In this document: piece after piece, positions 1 to 8,623 of the stretch
How the letters are laid out: each line of letters begins with the position of its first letter
Position numbering within the stretch: position 1 is the stretch's first letter
Assembly (NCBI RefSeq): GCF_900177325.1
Contig: NZ_FXBL01000003.1
Location: 1 to 64,000, forward strand
Length of the DNA: 64,000 nucleotides
Direction of reading: 5' to 3'
Source: Mesorhizobium australicum
GTDB lineage: Bacteria > Pseudomonadota > Alphaproteobacteria > Rhizobiales > Rhizobiaceae
Translations under genes and position numbers: made by a program
Notes under the pieces: model-generated
The model's database searches: none
What the model was told of the DNA's origin: nothing
What the model saw: only the letters and a program-made list of their open reading frames with translations

Positions 1-774
1 ATGAGCGGCAATGCGTGCATCGCCTCCATCTTCGTCGAGGACCGGGACGCGAAAGCGATCGCACGCGTCGATCCGTGCATGCGTCTTGCGGCCGCGCTCC
101 TGTTCGTGGCCGTGCTTGCCTTCCTGCGCTCGCCCGCGCCGCTGACAGTCGCTCTGGCGACAGGGATCGCGGCTGTTTCCTGGGCGCGTCCTCCGGCTCG
201 TTCCACGCTCCGCCGCCTGGCGGGGGTCGAGGGATTTCTGGCATTGTTCCTGGTCAGCCTGCCCTTCACAGTCGCCGGCACGGAAATGTTCAGCCTGTTC
301 GGCTATCCCGCCTCGCGGGAAGGCTTAGAGCGCGCGCTGGCGATCGTGGTCAGGGTCAACGCAGCCGCCCTCGTCATCGCGGCGCTCATTTCCACCATGG
401 GAACGATGCGGCTTGCCAGCGCCATGGCCGGCATCGGCATCCCGGCCCGGATAGCGCATCTGTTCCAACTCACCGTCCGCTATATCGGGGTATTCCACGA
501 GGAATATTCACGCCTGCGCCGGGCCATGATGGCCCGCGCGTTCCGGGCGGGCAGCAATCAGCACAGCTGGCGAACATTGGGCAATCTGGTGGGCATGCTC
601 CTGGTGCGCAGCATCGAGCGCGCCGAGCGGGTGAGTTGGGCGATGAAGAGCCGCGGCTTTTCCGGCAGCTTTCCCGATTTCGACCAGCAGCGAATGCAGG
701 CGGCCGACATCGCCTTCTGCGCCACCTGGATTGGCGTAGCGGCGGCGCTGGTCGTGCTGGAATTCCTCGTATGA
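1..774 (+). CDS. Energy-coupling factor transporter transmembrane protein, CbiQ/NikQ type
   Basis: Likely the T (transmembrane) component of an ECF-type nickel or cobalt importer, coupling the ATPase encoded just downstream to a substrate-binding membrane subunit that is not in the window. The protein is 257 aa with several hydrophobic stretches (about 28-60, 75-92, 112-130, 235-256). It carries the two short Ala/Ser-Arg-x-Phe-type coupling motifs of the family: A-R-A-F near residues 178-181 and S-R-G-F near 217-220. The reading frame begins with ATG at the first base of the window, so an upstream start cannot be excluded. Its stop overlaps the start of the ATPase gene (ATGA), indicating translational coupling. 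Whether the metal is Ni or Co cannot be read from this subunit. Confidence 0.85.
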   Translation: MSGNACIASIFVEDRDAKAIARVDPCMRLAAALLFVAVLAFLRSPAPLTVALATGIAAVSWARPPARSTLRRLAGVEGFLALFLVSLPFTVAGTEMFSLFGYPASREGLERALAIVVRVNAAALVIAALISTMGTMRLASAMAGIGIPARIAHLFQLTVRYIGVFHEEYSRLRRAMMARAFRAGSNQHSWRTLGNLVGMLLVRSIERAERVSWAMKSRGFSGSFPDFDQQRMQAADIAFCATWIGVAAALVVLEFLV

Positions 775-1547
775 GCGGAGCGCTTCCCCTGATCCGCCTG
801 ACCGGCGTTCACGCCGGCTATCACGGCAGGGAAGTCTTGCGCGGGATCGACCTGTCTCTTGCACCGGGTGAGCGTCTTGCCCTGCTCGGCGCGAATGGCG
901 CCGGGAAGAGCACGCTGATGCACGTCATCAACGGCTTCGTGCCGGCGAAGGCAGGCACGATCGAGGCTTTTGGCGCGCCGAGGCGCGAGGAGAAGGACTT
1001 CCGCGAGGTCCGCGCCCGCGCCGGGCTGGTGTTCCAGGACCCCGACGACCAGCTTTTCAGCCCGACGGTGCTGGAGGACGTGGCCTTCGGGCCAATGAAT
1101 CTCGGCCAGAGCCGCGCGCAGGCTCGGGCCACGGCCCAGACCACGCTGGCCCAACTCGGCCTGACCGGCTTCGACGACCGTATTACCCATCGCCTCTCCG
1201 GCGGCGAGAAGCGGCTGATCGCCATTGCCGCGGTGCTGGCGATGAAGCCGGACGTGCTGTTGCTCGACGAGCCGACTGCCGGCCTGGACCCCGACGCCTA
1301 TGACAGGCTTTGCGCAATGCTTGGAAAGCTGCCGCAGGCGATGATCATCGCCGCCCACGATGCGGAGTTCATCGCCCGCCTGGCGACCTCGGCGGTGCTT
1401 GTCCGCGACGGCGTGTGCCACCGGGGTACGATCCACGCCCACGAGCACAGGCGCAGCCATGCGCACCTGCATTTCGAGCATGAACCGGCCGGCCATCATC
1501 ATACGCCGGAAACAGAACCGGTGTGGGATATCGGCTCTACGGGATGA
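771..1547 (+). CDS. ECF transporter ATP-binding protein, CbiO/NikO type with His-rich tail
   Basis: ATPase of the metal importer, 258 aa. All ABC motifs are visible: Walker A GANGAGKST at about residues 40-48, a Q-loop in QDPDDQLF, the signature LSGGEKR near 142, Walker B VLLLDEP ending near 168, and the switch His in AAHDAE. I start it at the ATG overlapping the cbiQ stop, because the longer upstream frame is only the shadow of cbiQ. The C-terminus is unusual: from about residue 220 it is packed with His (HAHEHRRSHAHLHFEHE, then HHH), a plausible metal-binding or sensing tail. A truncated gene that may be ureD lies just downstream on the other strand, which would favour nickel, but that is inference. 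Confidence 0.88.
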   Translation: MSGALPLIRLTGVHAGYHGREVLRGIDLSLAPGERLALLGANGAGKSTLMHVINGFVPAKAGTIEAFGAPRREEKDFREVRARAGLVFQDPDDQLFSPTVLEDVAFGPMNLGQSRAQARATAQTTLAQLGLTGFDDRITHRLSGGEKRLIAIAAVLAMKPDVLLLDEPTAGLDPDAYDRLCAMLGKLPQAMIIAAHDAEFIARLATSAVLVRDGVCHRGTIHAHEHRRSHAHLHFEHEPAGHHHTPETEPVWDIGSTG

Positions 1548-1637
1548 GATGACGACGCAAGCGGCTGGCCGCGGTTTCGCCTTGGTGCGCCGCGGCCCGC
1601 CCCTGCGACAACAGCCGGCGCCTTTGCCTTTACGCAC

Positions 1638-1864
1638 TCACCCCGCCATCGGCTGCCAGAGCGCTTGCCCAAGCAGCCCCGGCGAGCCGCCGAAGAGATG
1701 TCTGCGGGTAGCCTGCCAGCCGGCGACTATGCCTCGCCGCAGACCGCGCCCGTCACTTGCCGCGAAACGCACCGAAACACCGCAATCATTCGGCAGAAGG
1801 GACGCCGCGCCGTAGACGTCCACGGCCCCGACATCGGCCGCTATCGCATCGGCGAGGCGTTTCA
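1638..1864 (-). pseudogene. 3' fragment of a gene cut by transposon copy 1; possibly urease accessory ureD
   Basis: About 75 C-terminal residues remain of a minus-strand gene whose upstream part is lost exactly at the transposon end (1865). Visible segments include VDVYGAASLLPNDCGVSVRF and a tail with GLRRGIVAGWQATRRHLFGG. From memory of the family this resembles the UreD C-terminus (Arg-rich, W-x-A-x-R-x-x-L near the end), and a nickel transporter gene next door would fit a urease locus. I cannot run a search, so the name is tentative. It converges on the transporter genes. The first 90 bases after the ATPase gene (1548-1637) hold nothing I recognise. Confidence 0.45.
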
Positions 1865-1912
1865 TGTCGCTTGGCAGTTAAACGTAAGAATGCGCCTGTT
1901 TCGCTTCGATTG

Positions 1913-1962
1913 AGCATTTAATTATGAGAATCCTGACTGCCGGATTCTCAAATTAACTGCAT
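1913..1962. repeat. Left-end transposase-binding repeats of transposon copy 1
   Basis: Two copies of a motif around ATTCTCA(A/T)AATTAA lie here, one inverted (about 1919-1931) and one direct (1944-1962). They match the right-end repeats at 7572-7641, so they are the likely TniA (TnsB-like) recognition sites. The direct copy overlaps the stop codon end of tniQ. Confidence 0.6.
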
Positions 1963-2814
1963 TTGCAAGGAGGGTTTCGGCCTGCGGGCTTTGGCTATCA
2001 TGTTCTCGGCGGTTCCGGTGAATCGGACCCTGTTATCGCCCATCATGTGACCGCGCAGCATTCGGAGCATTTCCGGCCCGGCACGCTCGACGATGGCTAC
2101 CCCGGCCAGCAGCGCCGGCCGCATGCGAAGCCGGAGAATCGGACTCGCGGGCGTGGGCAGGTTCTCCTGTTCTGCGGCAATGATGCCATCAAGATCCGGA
2201 ATGATGGCGCCGAGCACCCTGAAGCGCCAAAGCTCGTCCTCGCGTGGCGGAGGTAGTGGCGCTCGTCGCATCAAGAGAAGCCGGGCAATATCGGCTGGCG
2301 ATGTCCAGGTTCGGATGCCGCGCTCGGCCTCATCGTCGAGCAGCTTTTCGCCCCGAAGAGCCGCATCGCGATATTGATGGAAAGGGGAGGGGAGTTCGCG
2401 CCCGCCGAGTTCCCGGAACAGGTCTCCACAGTGAGGACAGGTGATGCGCCAACCAAGCAGTTGGCTTCTCAAGGTTGGCCCCGGTTCCCTATGACCGAGA
2501 CTGCAGCTCGAACAGTACTGCAATGGTCTCGCGGCGATCATCCGGCGTGACGACTGCGCGACATTGGCGAAGGTCATTCGACGCACGACGGCCGGCTCGG
2601 TGGCGAACATCCTGGCCAGGCGGATTTCCTGATCGCCGCTCAAATGGAGATCAGCTTCTCGCAGCGAGCGAACTTCCGGCAGGCAATGCCGCAGCATCAC
2701 GAGCGGTGGGACCGCGTAGAAGGCGGCGTGCCGGCTGATCCAGGAGGACAGAAGTTCATCGGCAACCGGTGGCAGACATACCGGCAGATGCCGTTGTGCC
2801 GCCGGTTGCGTCAT
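1948..2814 (-). CDS. tniQ: TniQ-family transposition targeting protein
   Basis: 288-aa TniQ, the TnsD-like targeting or accessory factor of Tn5053-type transposition. The N-terminal segment PPVADELLSSWISR (about residues 15-28) is the usual TniQ start, and a zinc-finger pair follows: C101/C104 in YCSSC and C126/C129 in CPHCG. The start overlaps the tniB stop by 4 bases. The gene is repeated, apparently without change, at 54680-55546. It looks intact, so it could act in trans with the intact tniA of copy 2. Confidence 0.9.
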   Translation of the reverse strand: MTQPAAQRHLPVCLPPVADELLSSWISRHAAFYAVPPLVMLRHCLPEVRSLREADLHLSGDQEIRLARMFATEPAVVRRMTFANVAQSSRRMIAARPLQYCSSCSLGHREPGPTLRSQLLGWRITCPHCGDLFRELGGRELPSPFHQYRDAALRGEKLLDDEAERGIRTWTSPADIARLLLMRRAPLPPPREDELWRFRVLGAIIPDLDGIIAAEQENLPTPASPILRLRMRPALLAGVAIVERAGPEMLRMLRGHMMGDNRVRFTGTAENMIAKARRPKPSLQMQLI

Positions 2815-3692
2815 GCGAATGCCGCCTCGGCATCGAACTCCGGCTCCCAGTTCTCGACCGCTTGGTTGGTGATCTGCTCGCTGCCGTTTCCGATGGCGTC
2901 GATCGCCAGGCTGTTGATCATGTGGAAGATGCTGGCCGTGATGCCCTCGGTGATCTGCAGCATCCGTCGCAGTGATTTCGGCGTGAGCACCGACGGGCGA
3001 CGCAGCGGCGTATTACGCAGGATCGACGCCACCAGGGTTTCGAACTGCTCGTTTGCCGCCCACCTGTTCAGGGTGAACTGCTCGAACCGGCGCGCAAGCT
3101 GGACGTCGCCGCTGATCGCCTCCCGCGCCTCGTTGACGCCGAAGCAGACCAGCGAGATGTTCAGGCGGTTGCTGAGGAAGCGCAGCGTGTTCAGCACAAT
3201 GCGCTGCTCGCGATAGGAACCGGCGAGAATGTTGTGCACCTCGTCGATGACCAGCACCTGTACGCCGATGGCCTCCATGATCCGCAGCGATGCCTGTTCC
3301 ATCTGGGCGATGTCGGCACGCGGTCGCTGCGGCGCCCCGAGAAGGGTGAGCAGTTCGGCGTAGAACCGTCGTTCACCGGGCCTGCTGGTCATTTCCATGG
3401 CGAGCACCGGCGTCCTCAGCGTGCCCGTCACCGGATTGAAGCTCGGTGGGTGCTCGTCCCGGAAGCGCTTCATGATCATCGTCTTGCCCATGCCGCTGTC
3501 GCCATAGATCGCGATCGAAGGCATGCGGGTGCCTCGGGGATGGTCGAGGAGCCGGCTCAGCCGATCGAGGGCCTGCTTGGCGCGCGGGTAGAGAACCCAG
3601 CGGCGCGATCGTATCGCGCGAATGCGTCGGTCGTCCGTTTCGGAAAGCAGCGCGGCCGCGCCAGCGGTCAGGTGGGAGATTTCATCGTTCAT
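2811..3692 (-). CDS. tniB: TniB AAA+ ATPase, transposition regulator
   Basis: 293-aa TniB, a TnsC-like AAA+ ATPase that links target selection to the transposase. Walker A GDSGMGKT sits at residues 64-71 and Walker B VLVIDE at 146-151, followed by the H-N-I-L-A-G segment typical of the family. It lies 6 bp downstream of the tniA stop codon and overlaps tniQ by 4 bases, so the three genes form one transcript in an intact element. In this copy the IS21 insertion upstream probably breaks that transcript. Confidence 0.9.
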   Translation of the reverse strand: MNDEISHLTAGAAALLSETDDRRIRAIRSRRWVLYPRAKQALDRLSRLLDHPRGTRMPSIAIYGDSGMGKTMIMKRFRDEHPPSFNPVTGTLRTPVLAMEMTSRPGERRFYAELLTLLGAPQRPRADIAQMEQASLRIMEAIGVQVLVIDEVHNILAGSYREQRIVLNTLRFLSNRLNISLVCFGVNEAREAISGDVQLARRFEQFTLNRWAANEQFETLVASILRNTPLRRPSVLTPKSLRRMLQITEGITASIFHMINSLAIDAIGNGSEQITNQAVENWEPEFDAEAAFA

Positions 3693-3881
3693 GCCAGCTC
3701 AATCCGTATCCTCGACAAAGGGTACGGGTTTGCTGGAATCGACGCCGCGAAGCGAGCCCCATCCGCCATCATCCACCTTCGATTTCGAAGTCCCGGCCTT
3801 GCCGCGCCGCGCGGCCGCCGTTTTTTGTCAAGCGAATCCAGGAACTGACCCCTTTCTCGAATTGAAGAACTAACCCCCCTT

Positions 3882-4682
3882 TCATTGGTTCGTGGTTTCG
3901 TTGGTCTCTGGCGCCGATCCGGTTTTCTGCAGAAGGCCGGACCGGCGTTTTTCGCGCAGGCGATAGCTGTCGCCCCGGATGGTGATCACCGTCGAATGGT
4001 GCAGCAGGCGGTCCAGAATGGCGGTGGCGACCACAGGATCACCGAAGACATTGCCCCATTCTCCCACCGAACGGTTGGAGGTGATCAGAATCGAGCCCTT
4101 CTCGTAGCGCCGCGACACCAGTTGGAAGAACAGATGGGCGGCATTGGCCTCGAAGGGCAGATAGCCCAGTTCGTCGATGATCAGCAGCTTCGGTCGCGAC
4201 AGGATCGTCAACTGTTTGTCGAGCGTGCCGTCGCTGTGTGCCTTGGCCAGCATTGCGACCAGCGTGGCGGCCGTGACGAACTGCACGTTGTAATTCTGGC
4301 GGATCGCCTCGCGGCCGAGACTGACAGCCAGATGGGTCTTGCCCGTGCCTGGAGGTCCGAGGAACAGGACTGTGTCGCCGTGCGCGATCCAGCGACAGGT
4401 AGCCAGTTCCCTGATCTGACCCTGATCCAGCGATGGCTGAGCATCGAAGTCGAAGCTGTCCAGTTCGCGTACGAACGGGAACTGCGCCAGCTTGCTCGAC
4501 ATGGAGATGCGCCGCTCGTCGCGGCGAGCGATCTCGCGCGACACCAAGAAGGCCAGCGCCTCGCGCAAGGTCATCTTCGAGCGCGCCGCCTCGTCCAGCA
4601 GCGTGTCAAGTTGGTCGCGGATCGCTGTCAGCTTCAGCCGGTCGAGCGTTGCGATCAGGAGGTCGTGATCCACAGTCGTCAT
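3882..4682 (-). CDS. istB: IstB-type helper ATPase of IS21
   Basis: 266-aa AAA+ helper of IS21 transposition, related to DnaC. Walker A GPPGTGKTH lies at about residues 109-117 and Walker B LLIIDELGYLPF near 167-177. I start it at the ATG whose A is shared with the istA stop (TGATG overlap at 4682). A longer frame upstream exists but only shadows istA. The C-terminal region ends LLQKTGSAPETNETTNQ, as in many IS21 helpers. Confidence 0.92.
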   Translation of the reverse strand: MTTVDHDLLIATLDRLKLTAIRDQLDTLLDEAARSKMTLREALAFLVSREIARRDERRISMSSKLAQFPFVRELDSFDFDAQPSLDQGQIRELATCRWIAHGDTVLFLGPPGTGKTHLAVSLGREAIRQNYNVQFVTAATLVAMLAKAHSDGTLDKQLTILSRPKLLIIDELGYLPFEANAAHLFFQLVSRRYEKGSILITSNRSVGEWGNVFGDPVVATAILDRLLHHSTVITIRGDSYRLREKRRSGLLQKTGSAPETNETTNQ

Positions 4683-5971
4683 CACCAGCCCCCTCCGACA
4701 ACCGCCTCGTATTCTGCAAGCGGACGCAACAGGGTGGGAGGGAGAATGTCGATGGGCGCGGCGGCCCGCACCACACCATCGGCACCGGCGACACCGACAA
4801 AATGCGCCCGGTCCACGATGCGTTGTCGCCTTCCCCGGCACAGAGCATGATCGGCAACGACCTGGCCCGCATGCCGGATGATCACACGGCCCGCCAGCAC
4901 GACAACCTGAACGGTCTCGCCGATCAGACGCCAAGGCACCGAGTAGCTGTTCGTGTCGAGGTCGATCGCACAGTCGGCCTGGACCTTGCGCACCAGATCC
5001 CGCAATTGCCCGAACGGCGCACGGCCAGCCAAGGGGCGCAGCGCACCAGCTTCAGCAGCAAACCGCTCTGATGGCGCAATGCCGGTCGTGCCGTGCTCCC
5101 GCTGGTCGGCGACCTCGCGTATCCACCGGTCCAGATGGGCCTCGAACGCAGCCCAGTTCTCGAACCGGCGGCCGGCGATCGCGTTCTTCTTGACGTAGCC
5201 AACCCCGCGCTCATCTTTGCCTTTCGTCCGCGCCCGATATGGCGCACAGGCTCGCGGCGTGAAGCCCCAGTATCGGGCAAAGGCATGCAGGCGGGCATTG
5301 AACTTCACCTCGCGCGTCACCGCGTCATGATGCTCAACCAGGGCTTTGGCATTATCCAGAAGAACTTCCGCCGGAACCCCGCCGAAACGCAGGAAGGAGC
5401 CTTCCATCCCCTCAAACCAGTCCGCCTGACGCTCACGCAGCGAAGGCCGGATATGCATCCGCCGCGAATAGCCCAGTGTTCCCACGAACAGGTGCACTCG
5501 AACCCGCTCACCCCCGATCCAAACGCGAGTGTCACCAAAATCGATCTGCATCTGATGGCCCGGCGCTGTCTCGAAGCGGATCGTCGCGCGCTTCTGCGCC
5601 TTCAATTCCCGCCGCCAGCGCTGCACTCGTAACTCCACCGAGCGGAGACCGATCACGATCCCATGTTCGCTCGCCAGTTCCTGGCGGATAACGTCGGCAT
5701 TGCCGCCATGGCGGAAAAACCGCTCGCGAAGCCAATCATCCAATCCGTCGAAGGCTGTTCGACGACGAGGTTGCCGATAGGCAATCACACCGCCTTCGCG
5801 AAGATATCGCCGAACCGTGTTTCGCGCGCAGCCAAACTCCTGTGCAATCCGCTTCGCTCCCCAGCCTCGTTCATGAAGGCGCAGCATCGCCACAACTTCT
5901 TCCGCTTGAAGCATCGCCTCTCCCTGCATTGTCCCCGAGAATGCAGGTGTCGCCGAAAGCTCTGTCGTCAT
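4682..5971 (-). CDS. istA: IstA-type DDE transposase of IS21
   Basis: 429-aa transposase. An N-terminal HTH (about residues 25-58, GWGAKRIAQEFGCARNTVRR) precedes the DDE core, with D144 in MQIDFGDTRV, D206 in LLDNAKALV and E254 in TKGKDERGVGYV. A C-terminal Mu-type beta-barrel region follows (TNSYSVPWRLIGETV). The most upstream ATG is used; MQGEAMLQAEEV a few codons later is an equally good start. The gene appears complete. Confidence 0.92.
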   Translation of the reverse strand: MTTELSATPAFSGTMQGEAMLQAEEVVAMLRLHERGWGAKRIAQEFGCARNTVRRYLREGGVIAYRQPRRRTAFDGLDDWLRERFFRHGGNADVIRQELASEHGIVIGLRSVELRVQRWRRELKAQKRATIRFETAPGHQMQIDFGDTRVWIGGERVRVHLFVGTLGYSRRMHIRPSLRERQADWFEGMEGSFLRFGGVPAEVLLDNAKALVEHHDAVTREVKFNARLHAFARYWGFTPRACAPYRARTKGKDERGVGYVKKNAIAGRRFENWAAFEAHLDRWIREVADQREHGTTGIAPSERFAAEAGALRPLAGRAPFGQLRDLVRKVQADCAIDLDTNSYSVPWRLIGETVQVVVLAGRVIIRHAGQVVADHALCRGRRQRIVDRAHFVGVAGADGVVRAAAPIDILPPTLLRPLAEYEAVVGGGW

Positions 5972-7571
5972 CTATCCGTCCTCTCAAAAGAGAGGGGGTC
6001 AGTTCTTCCTTTCGTCCGGGGGGCAATTTCTCATTTCGCCTGACATTTTTCTGGTTGCTGCTTCAACCAGTTCGCGCTGCGCGATCGCAGTGCGGACAAT
6101 GGCGCGGGTGTCGACTTCCCGGCGGCCTTTCGCCAGCAGCGTGCGCCGCGCGGTCAGCGCCTCGTGCAGCGTTATCGAAGGCAAGGTCACGTCGGCGTAG
6201 CGGGCTTCCACGAAGTTTCCCGACGGTCGTCGGACGAAGACGCGCGCCATGTCGCGCGGATCATATTTGACGAGCAGGCGTCGGTCCGAACGCCCCACGT
6301 CGGCGCTGAGGGCCGCCGACCAGTAGCGCATGCTGAACAGATGAATGCCGGTCGGCTGCAAGGTGCGCTCCTGTTCAGGCAGGAACGTCAGCCAGAAGCG
6401 AAGCCGGTCCTGTGGCAGCCGAAGTGGAATATCGTTCTCATGCTCCCGCCAGACAGCAATCGGCGGACGGCCCAGACTGCTGTGGATCGACTGTTGGTAG
6501 GACCCTACGATGTCTAGCGCGATGTAACGCTCAAGCTCCCGAAGCGTCAGTGCCGCGTGTCGCTTCGAGTCATATTCGCCCAGCTCCTGCTCGTTGCTGA
6601 ACGTCGTTCCCGGCAGCAGGTGCAGCCTTCCCATCTGTGTGCCGATCAGCCGCTCGATATGGCCACCGAAGCGCGGCTCGCCCGGTGGCCGCCATTCGAT
6701 TGCGATGCCGGCATCCTGGCATCCTCTTTTGAAGGCTCGACTGCGGAAATCCGGACCGTTGTCGACGTGAAGCATGTCCGGCAGACCCGCGACGGGCCAT
6801 TGTTCCGTGATCTCTCGCTCCCTCAACCACGCCGATTTGTCGAACACGGAGTGCAGCAGGCACAGGCTTGTCGACAGCCGGGAGGGCGCGTCCATCGTCA
6901 GATAAAACCCGGTGACCATCCGGCTGCAAACATCCATCGCCAATGTCAGCCATGGCCGGCCGATCGGCTGCCTCGTCTCCTCGTCGACCACAAAGATGTC
7001 GGCCTTGGTATGATCGACCTGGACCACTTCTAGGGGGCGGGAGGCGCCGAACACGCCAGGGACGGCTGTTGTCGCCTTCACGATCTTGCTTTCGCCGCGC
7101 CGCCTCGCGCGCTTCTGTAGGTCGATATCCTTCAGGCGGGCTAAGATTGTTCGGCGATGCGGCGGCTTGTGCCCGGCCGACATGCAGTTCGTCTGCACGT
7201 CCCGGACCAACTGCGAGACGGGCGGCCGGTTCGGGTTCAGGTAGGACGCCTTGATCGTCGTGCGGATGATCTCTTCTCGTCCTTCATCCAGGACGCGATA
7301 ACCTTCCGGCCGTCCACGTTTGCGGTCCACCAGCGACATAACGGTCCCGCCGGCGCGGAACAGCTTGATCAGCCGGTACGCTGTTGCCTGGCTAAGACCG
7401 AGTTCGGCCGCGAGCCCCGCAACGTCTCCGGCCGTCGTGCTATCGGACCGACTCTTCAGGAAGCTGCGGATCGCATCCGCACGCCGGTACGCTTCATCCC
7501 AAAGGGCTTCGTCGATTTCGTCGGGAAATGGATCGTTCATGGCAGGCTCGCGAGGAAACTCTGCGAACCGC

Positions 7572-7641
7572 ATTCTCACATTAAGTGACAAACTCCAAGC
7601 TGAATTATCAAATTAAGTGCCGATTCGCAAATTAGGTGCCG
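7572..7641. repeat. Right-end transposase-binding repeats of transposon copy 1
   Basis: Three direct repeats of 19 bp lie at 7572-7590, 7604-7622 and 7623-7641, with consensus ATT(C/A)(T/G)CA(C/A)ATTA(A/G)GTG. The last two abut. They sit between the tniA start and the element tip, so TniA bound there could also repress its own gene. The same array is at 58079-58148. Confidence 0.65.
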
Positions 7642-7751
7642 ACGCAAGCCACTGAAATCGCTGGAATGCAATTCGCATAATTAAATGGAAAGTCACATCT
7701 AACACCGACAAGCAGAAAGGCGCGCCGTGATCAAACGGCGGGGCGCCCGCC

Positions 7752-8093
7752 ATGATGAATCATCCTGAGGCCTGCACGGCGCTGACCCGGATGGAAGCCC
7801 GCCTCCGGGAGACGCGCCACAACCTGTTCGAGCTCGAACGATCTCTGCGGGAGCGTGCCGAGGATGAAACCATCGACTCTCGGCCGAAGGCACGTCGATA
7901 CAACCGCCGCATGTCCAACTGGACCAGCTTGGACGAGGATGCCTACCTCCGGATCCTGGATAGGCTAGTCAGGAACGCTGTGGCAGATCTCGACCGGCTG
8001 CGGCGCAAGATTGAGCGTCAGGATGTGGCCATCGAAGCGTTGCGCCAAAAATACCGGGTTAACGCCGCCCGGCCCATCTACACGCCTCTTTAG
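7752..8093 (+). CDS. Small hypothetical protein with coiled-coil character
   Basis: 113 aa, not recognised. It is rich in Arg, Leu and Glu with heptad-like stretches (TRMEARLRETRHNLFELERS near 12-31 and LDRLVRNAVADLDRLRRKIE near 69-88), suggesting a helical coiled coil. It is the first gene after the transposon right end, starts at a double ATG (7752/7755) without a clear ribosome site, and points the same way as the core module. It could be the first complete gene of the module or a 5'-shortened remnant. Confidence 0.5.
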   Translation: MMNHPEACTALTRMEARLRETRHNLFELERSLRERAEDETIDSRPKARRYNRRMSNWTSLDEDAYLRILDRLVRNAVADLDRLRRKIERQDVAIEALRQKYRVNAARPIYTPL

Positions 8094-8133
8094 CGGTCGC
8101 TTCGCCTTGGTGGCGAGCTTCGTGGGCTCTCCA

Positions 8134-8162
8134 GCCATCCCCTCGGTCGAGGGGGTGGCTTT
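8134..8162 (+). terminator. Hairpin followed by T run between two core genes
   Basis: An 11-bp stem (8134-8144 with 8149-8159, one G-U pair) around the loop GGTC is followed by TTTC. It fits a weak intrinsic terminator after the 113-aa gene or an attenuator for the next gene. Confidence 0.5.
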
Positions 8163-8164
8163 CA

Positions 8165-8208
8165 CCGTGACGGCTTTCCCCGCGGAACCCCTCCGCCGGC
8201 CGTCACGG
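8165..8208 (+). promoter_or_regulatory. Stem-loop overlapping the ribosome site of the 8219 gene
   Basis: A perfect 9-bp inverted repeat CCGTGACGG / CCGTCACGG (8165-8173, 8200-8208) ends inside the Shine-Dalgarno sequence CGGAG (206-210) that lies 8 bases before the ATG at 8219. Folding would partly hide the ribosome site, which suggests translational control. This is inferred from the sequence only. Confidence 0.4.
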
Positions 8209-8218
8209 AGATCCCCTC

Positions 8219-8623
8219 ATGCTGCAACAGCAAACCCTCACAGATTATTCCGCCGACATCGCCGCCGCTCTCGCAACGCCGGGAGGCCACCTCTCGATCG
8301 GCCGCGGCGGCTTCACGCTTCACTACCGCGACGGCGCGATGCTCTCGGGCTATGGCTGCGAGGCGATCAAGACCCAATGTATCGCCACCGGACTACCGGT
8401 CATCGACAGCCGGTGTGTGGCGTTCGACGTCGTGGTGAAACTGACCTTGCAGGAACCACTGGTCGCCGTTGGCCGCGAGCTCGACCCAGCCCCTTGGCAT
8501 GGACTCGCCTATGCGCCGTTGCACGCGGTCGCCATCCACTATGCTACCGCCGGCGCCGAGGTCTGGGACATCCCCGGCGTTGCAACCATACCGGCACCGG
8601 CCGAACGGAAGACGGCACCATGA
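8219..8623 (+). CDS. Hypothetical plasmid-core protein
   Basis: 134 aa, no family recognised. A good ribosome site (CGGAG, 8 bases spacing) and an ATGA overlap with the next gene support it as real. Features are a Gly-rich LSIGRGGFTLHYRDGAMLSG segment near residues 25-44 and a Pro/Ala-rich C-terminus. No signal peptide or membrane span is visible. It is followed directly by the 66-aa gene and then the ParB-like gene. Confidence 0.65.
   Translation: MLQQQTLTDYSADIAAALATPGGHLSIGRGGFTLHYRDGAMLSGYGCEAIKTQCIATGLPVIDSRCVAFDVVVKLTLQEPLVAVGRELDPAPWHGLAYAPLHAVAIHYATAGAEVWDIPGVATIPAPAERKTAP

Larger units (their letters stand above)
3826..6045 (-). mobile_element. IS21-family insertion sequence (istA-istB), 2220 bp
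   Basis: The element begins TGTCAAGCGAATCC and ends with the reverse complement of TGTCAGGCGAAATG, giving good inverted ends of IS21 type. It is flanked by a 5-bp direct repeat TTTTT (3821-3825 and 6046-6050). The second transposon copy shows the empty site with a single TTTTT, so boundaries and target duplication are directly demonstrated. It carries istA and istB on the minus strand with overlapping stop and start codons. Confidence 0.95.
3699..7540 (-). pseudogene. tniA: tniA transposase gene split by IS21
   Basis: The DDE transposase gene of copy 1 is broken: its first ~497 codons lie at 6046-7540 and its last ~41 codons at 3699-3825, with IS21 in between. The uninterrupted copy at 56431-58047 shows the original 538-aa protein. 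The N-terminal piece keeps the HTH region and all three catalytic residues (D in QVDHTKAD, D in HVDNGPDF, E in GGHIERLIG). After the junction it reads about 16 foreign residues into IS21 before a stop. It lacks only the C-terminal tail, so it may be partly active or interfering; that is speculation. I use the ATG at 7540; in-frame starts at 7573 (ATG) and 7591 (TTG) lie inside the terminal repeats. Confidence 0.9.
1865..7697 (-). mobile_element. Tn5053/Tn402-like transposon (tniABQ), copy 1, interrupted by IS21
   Basis: The element begins TGTCGCTTGGCAGTT and ends with the reverse complement of TGTGACTTTCCATTT, so both ends are TGT...ACA with about 13 of 17 terminal bases matching, as in Tn7/Tn402-like elements. 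Its limits are set by comparison with the second copy at 54597-58204: identity appears to start and stop exactly at these bases. It encodes tniQ, tniB and tniA on the minus strand. Subterminal 19-bp repeats (about 7572-7590, 7604-7622 and 7623-7641 on the right, 1944-1962 on the left) look like TniA binding sites. No resolvase or cargo gene is present. The five bases flanking each side (TTTCA / TCTAA) do not match, so no target duplication survives. Confidence 0.9.

Noticed and set aside
1665..1913. 82-aa plus-strand frame crossing the transposon edge
   Set aside because: It runs across the transposon boundary and is antisense to the better-looking truncated gene.
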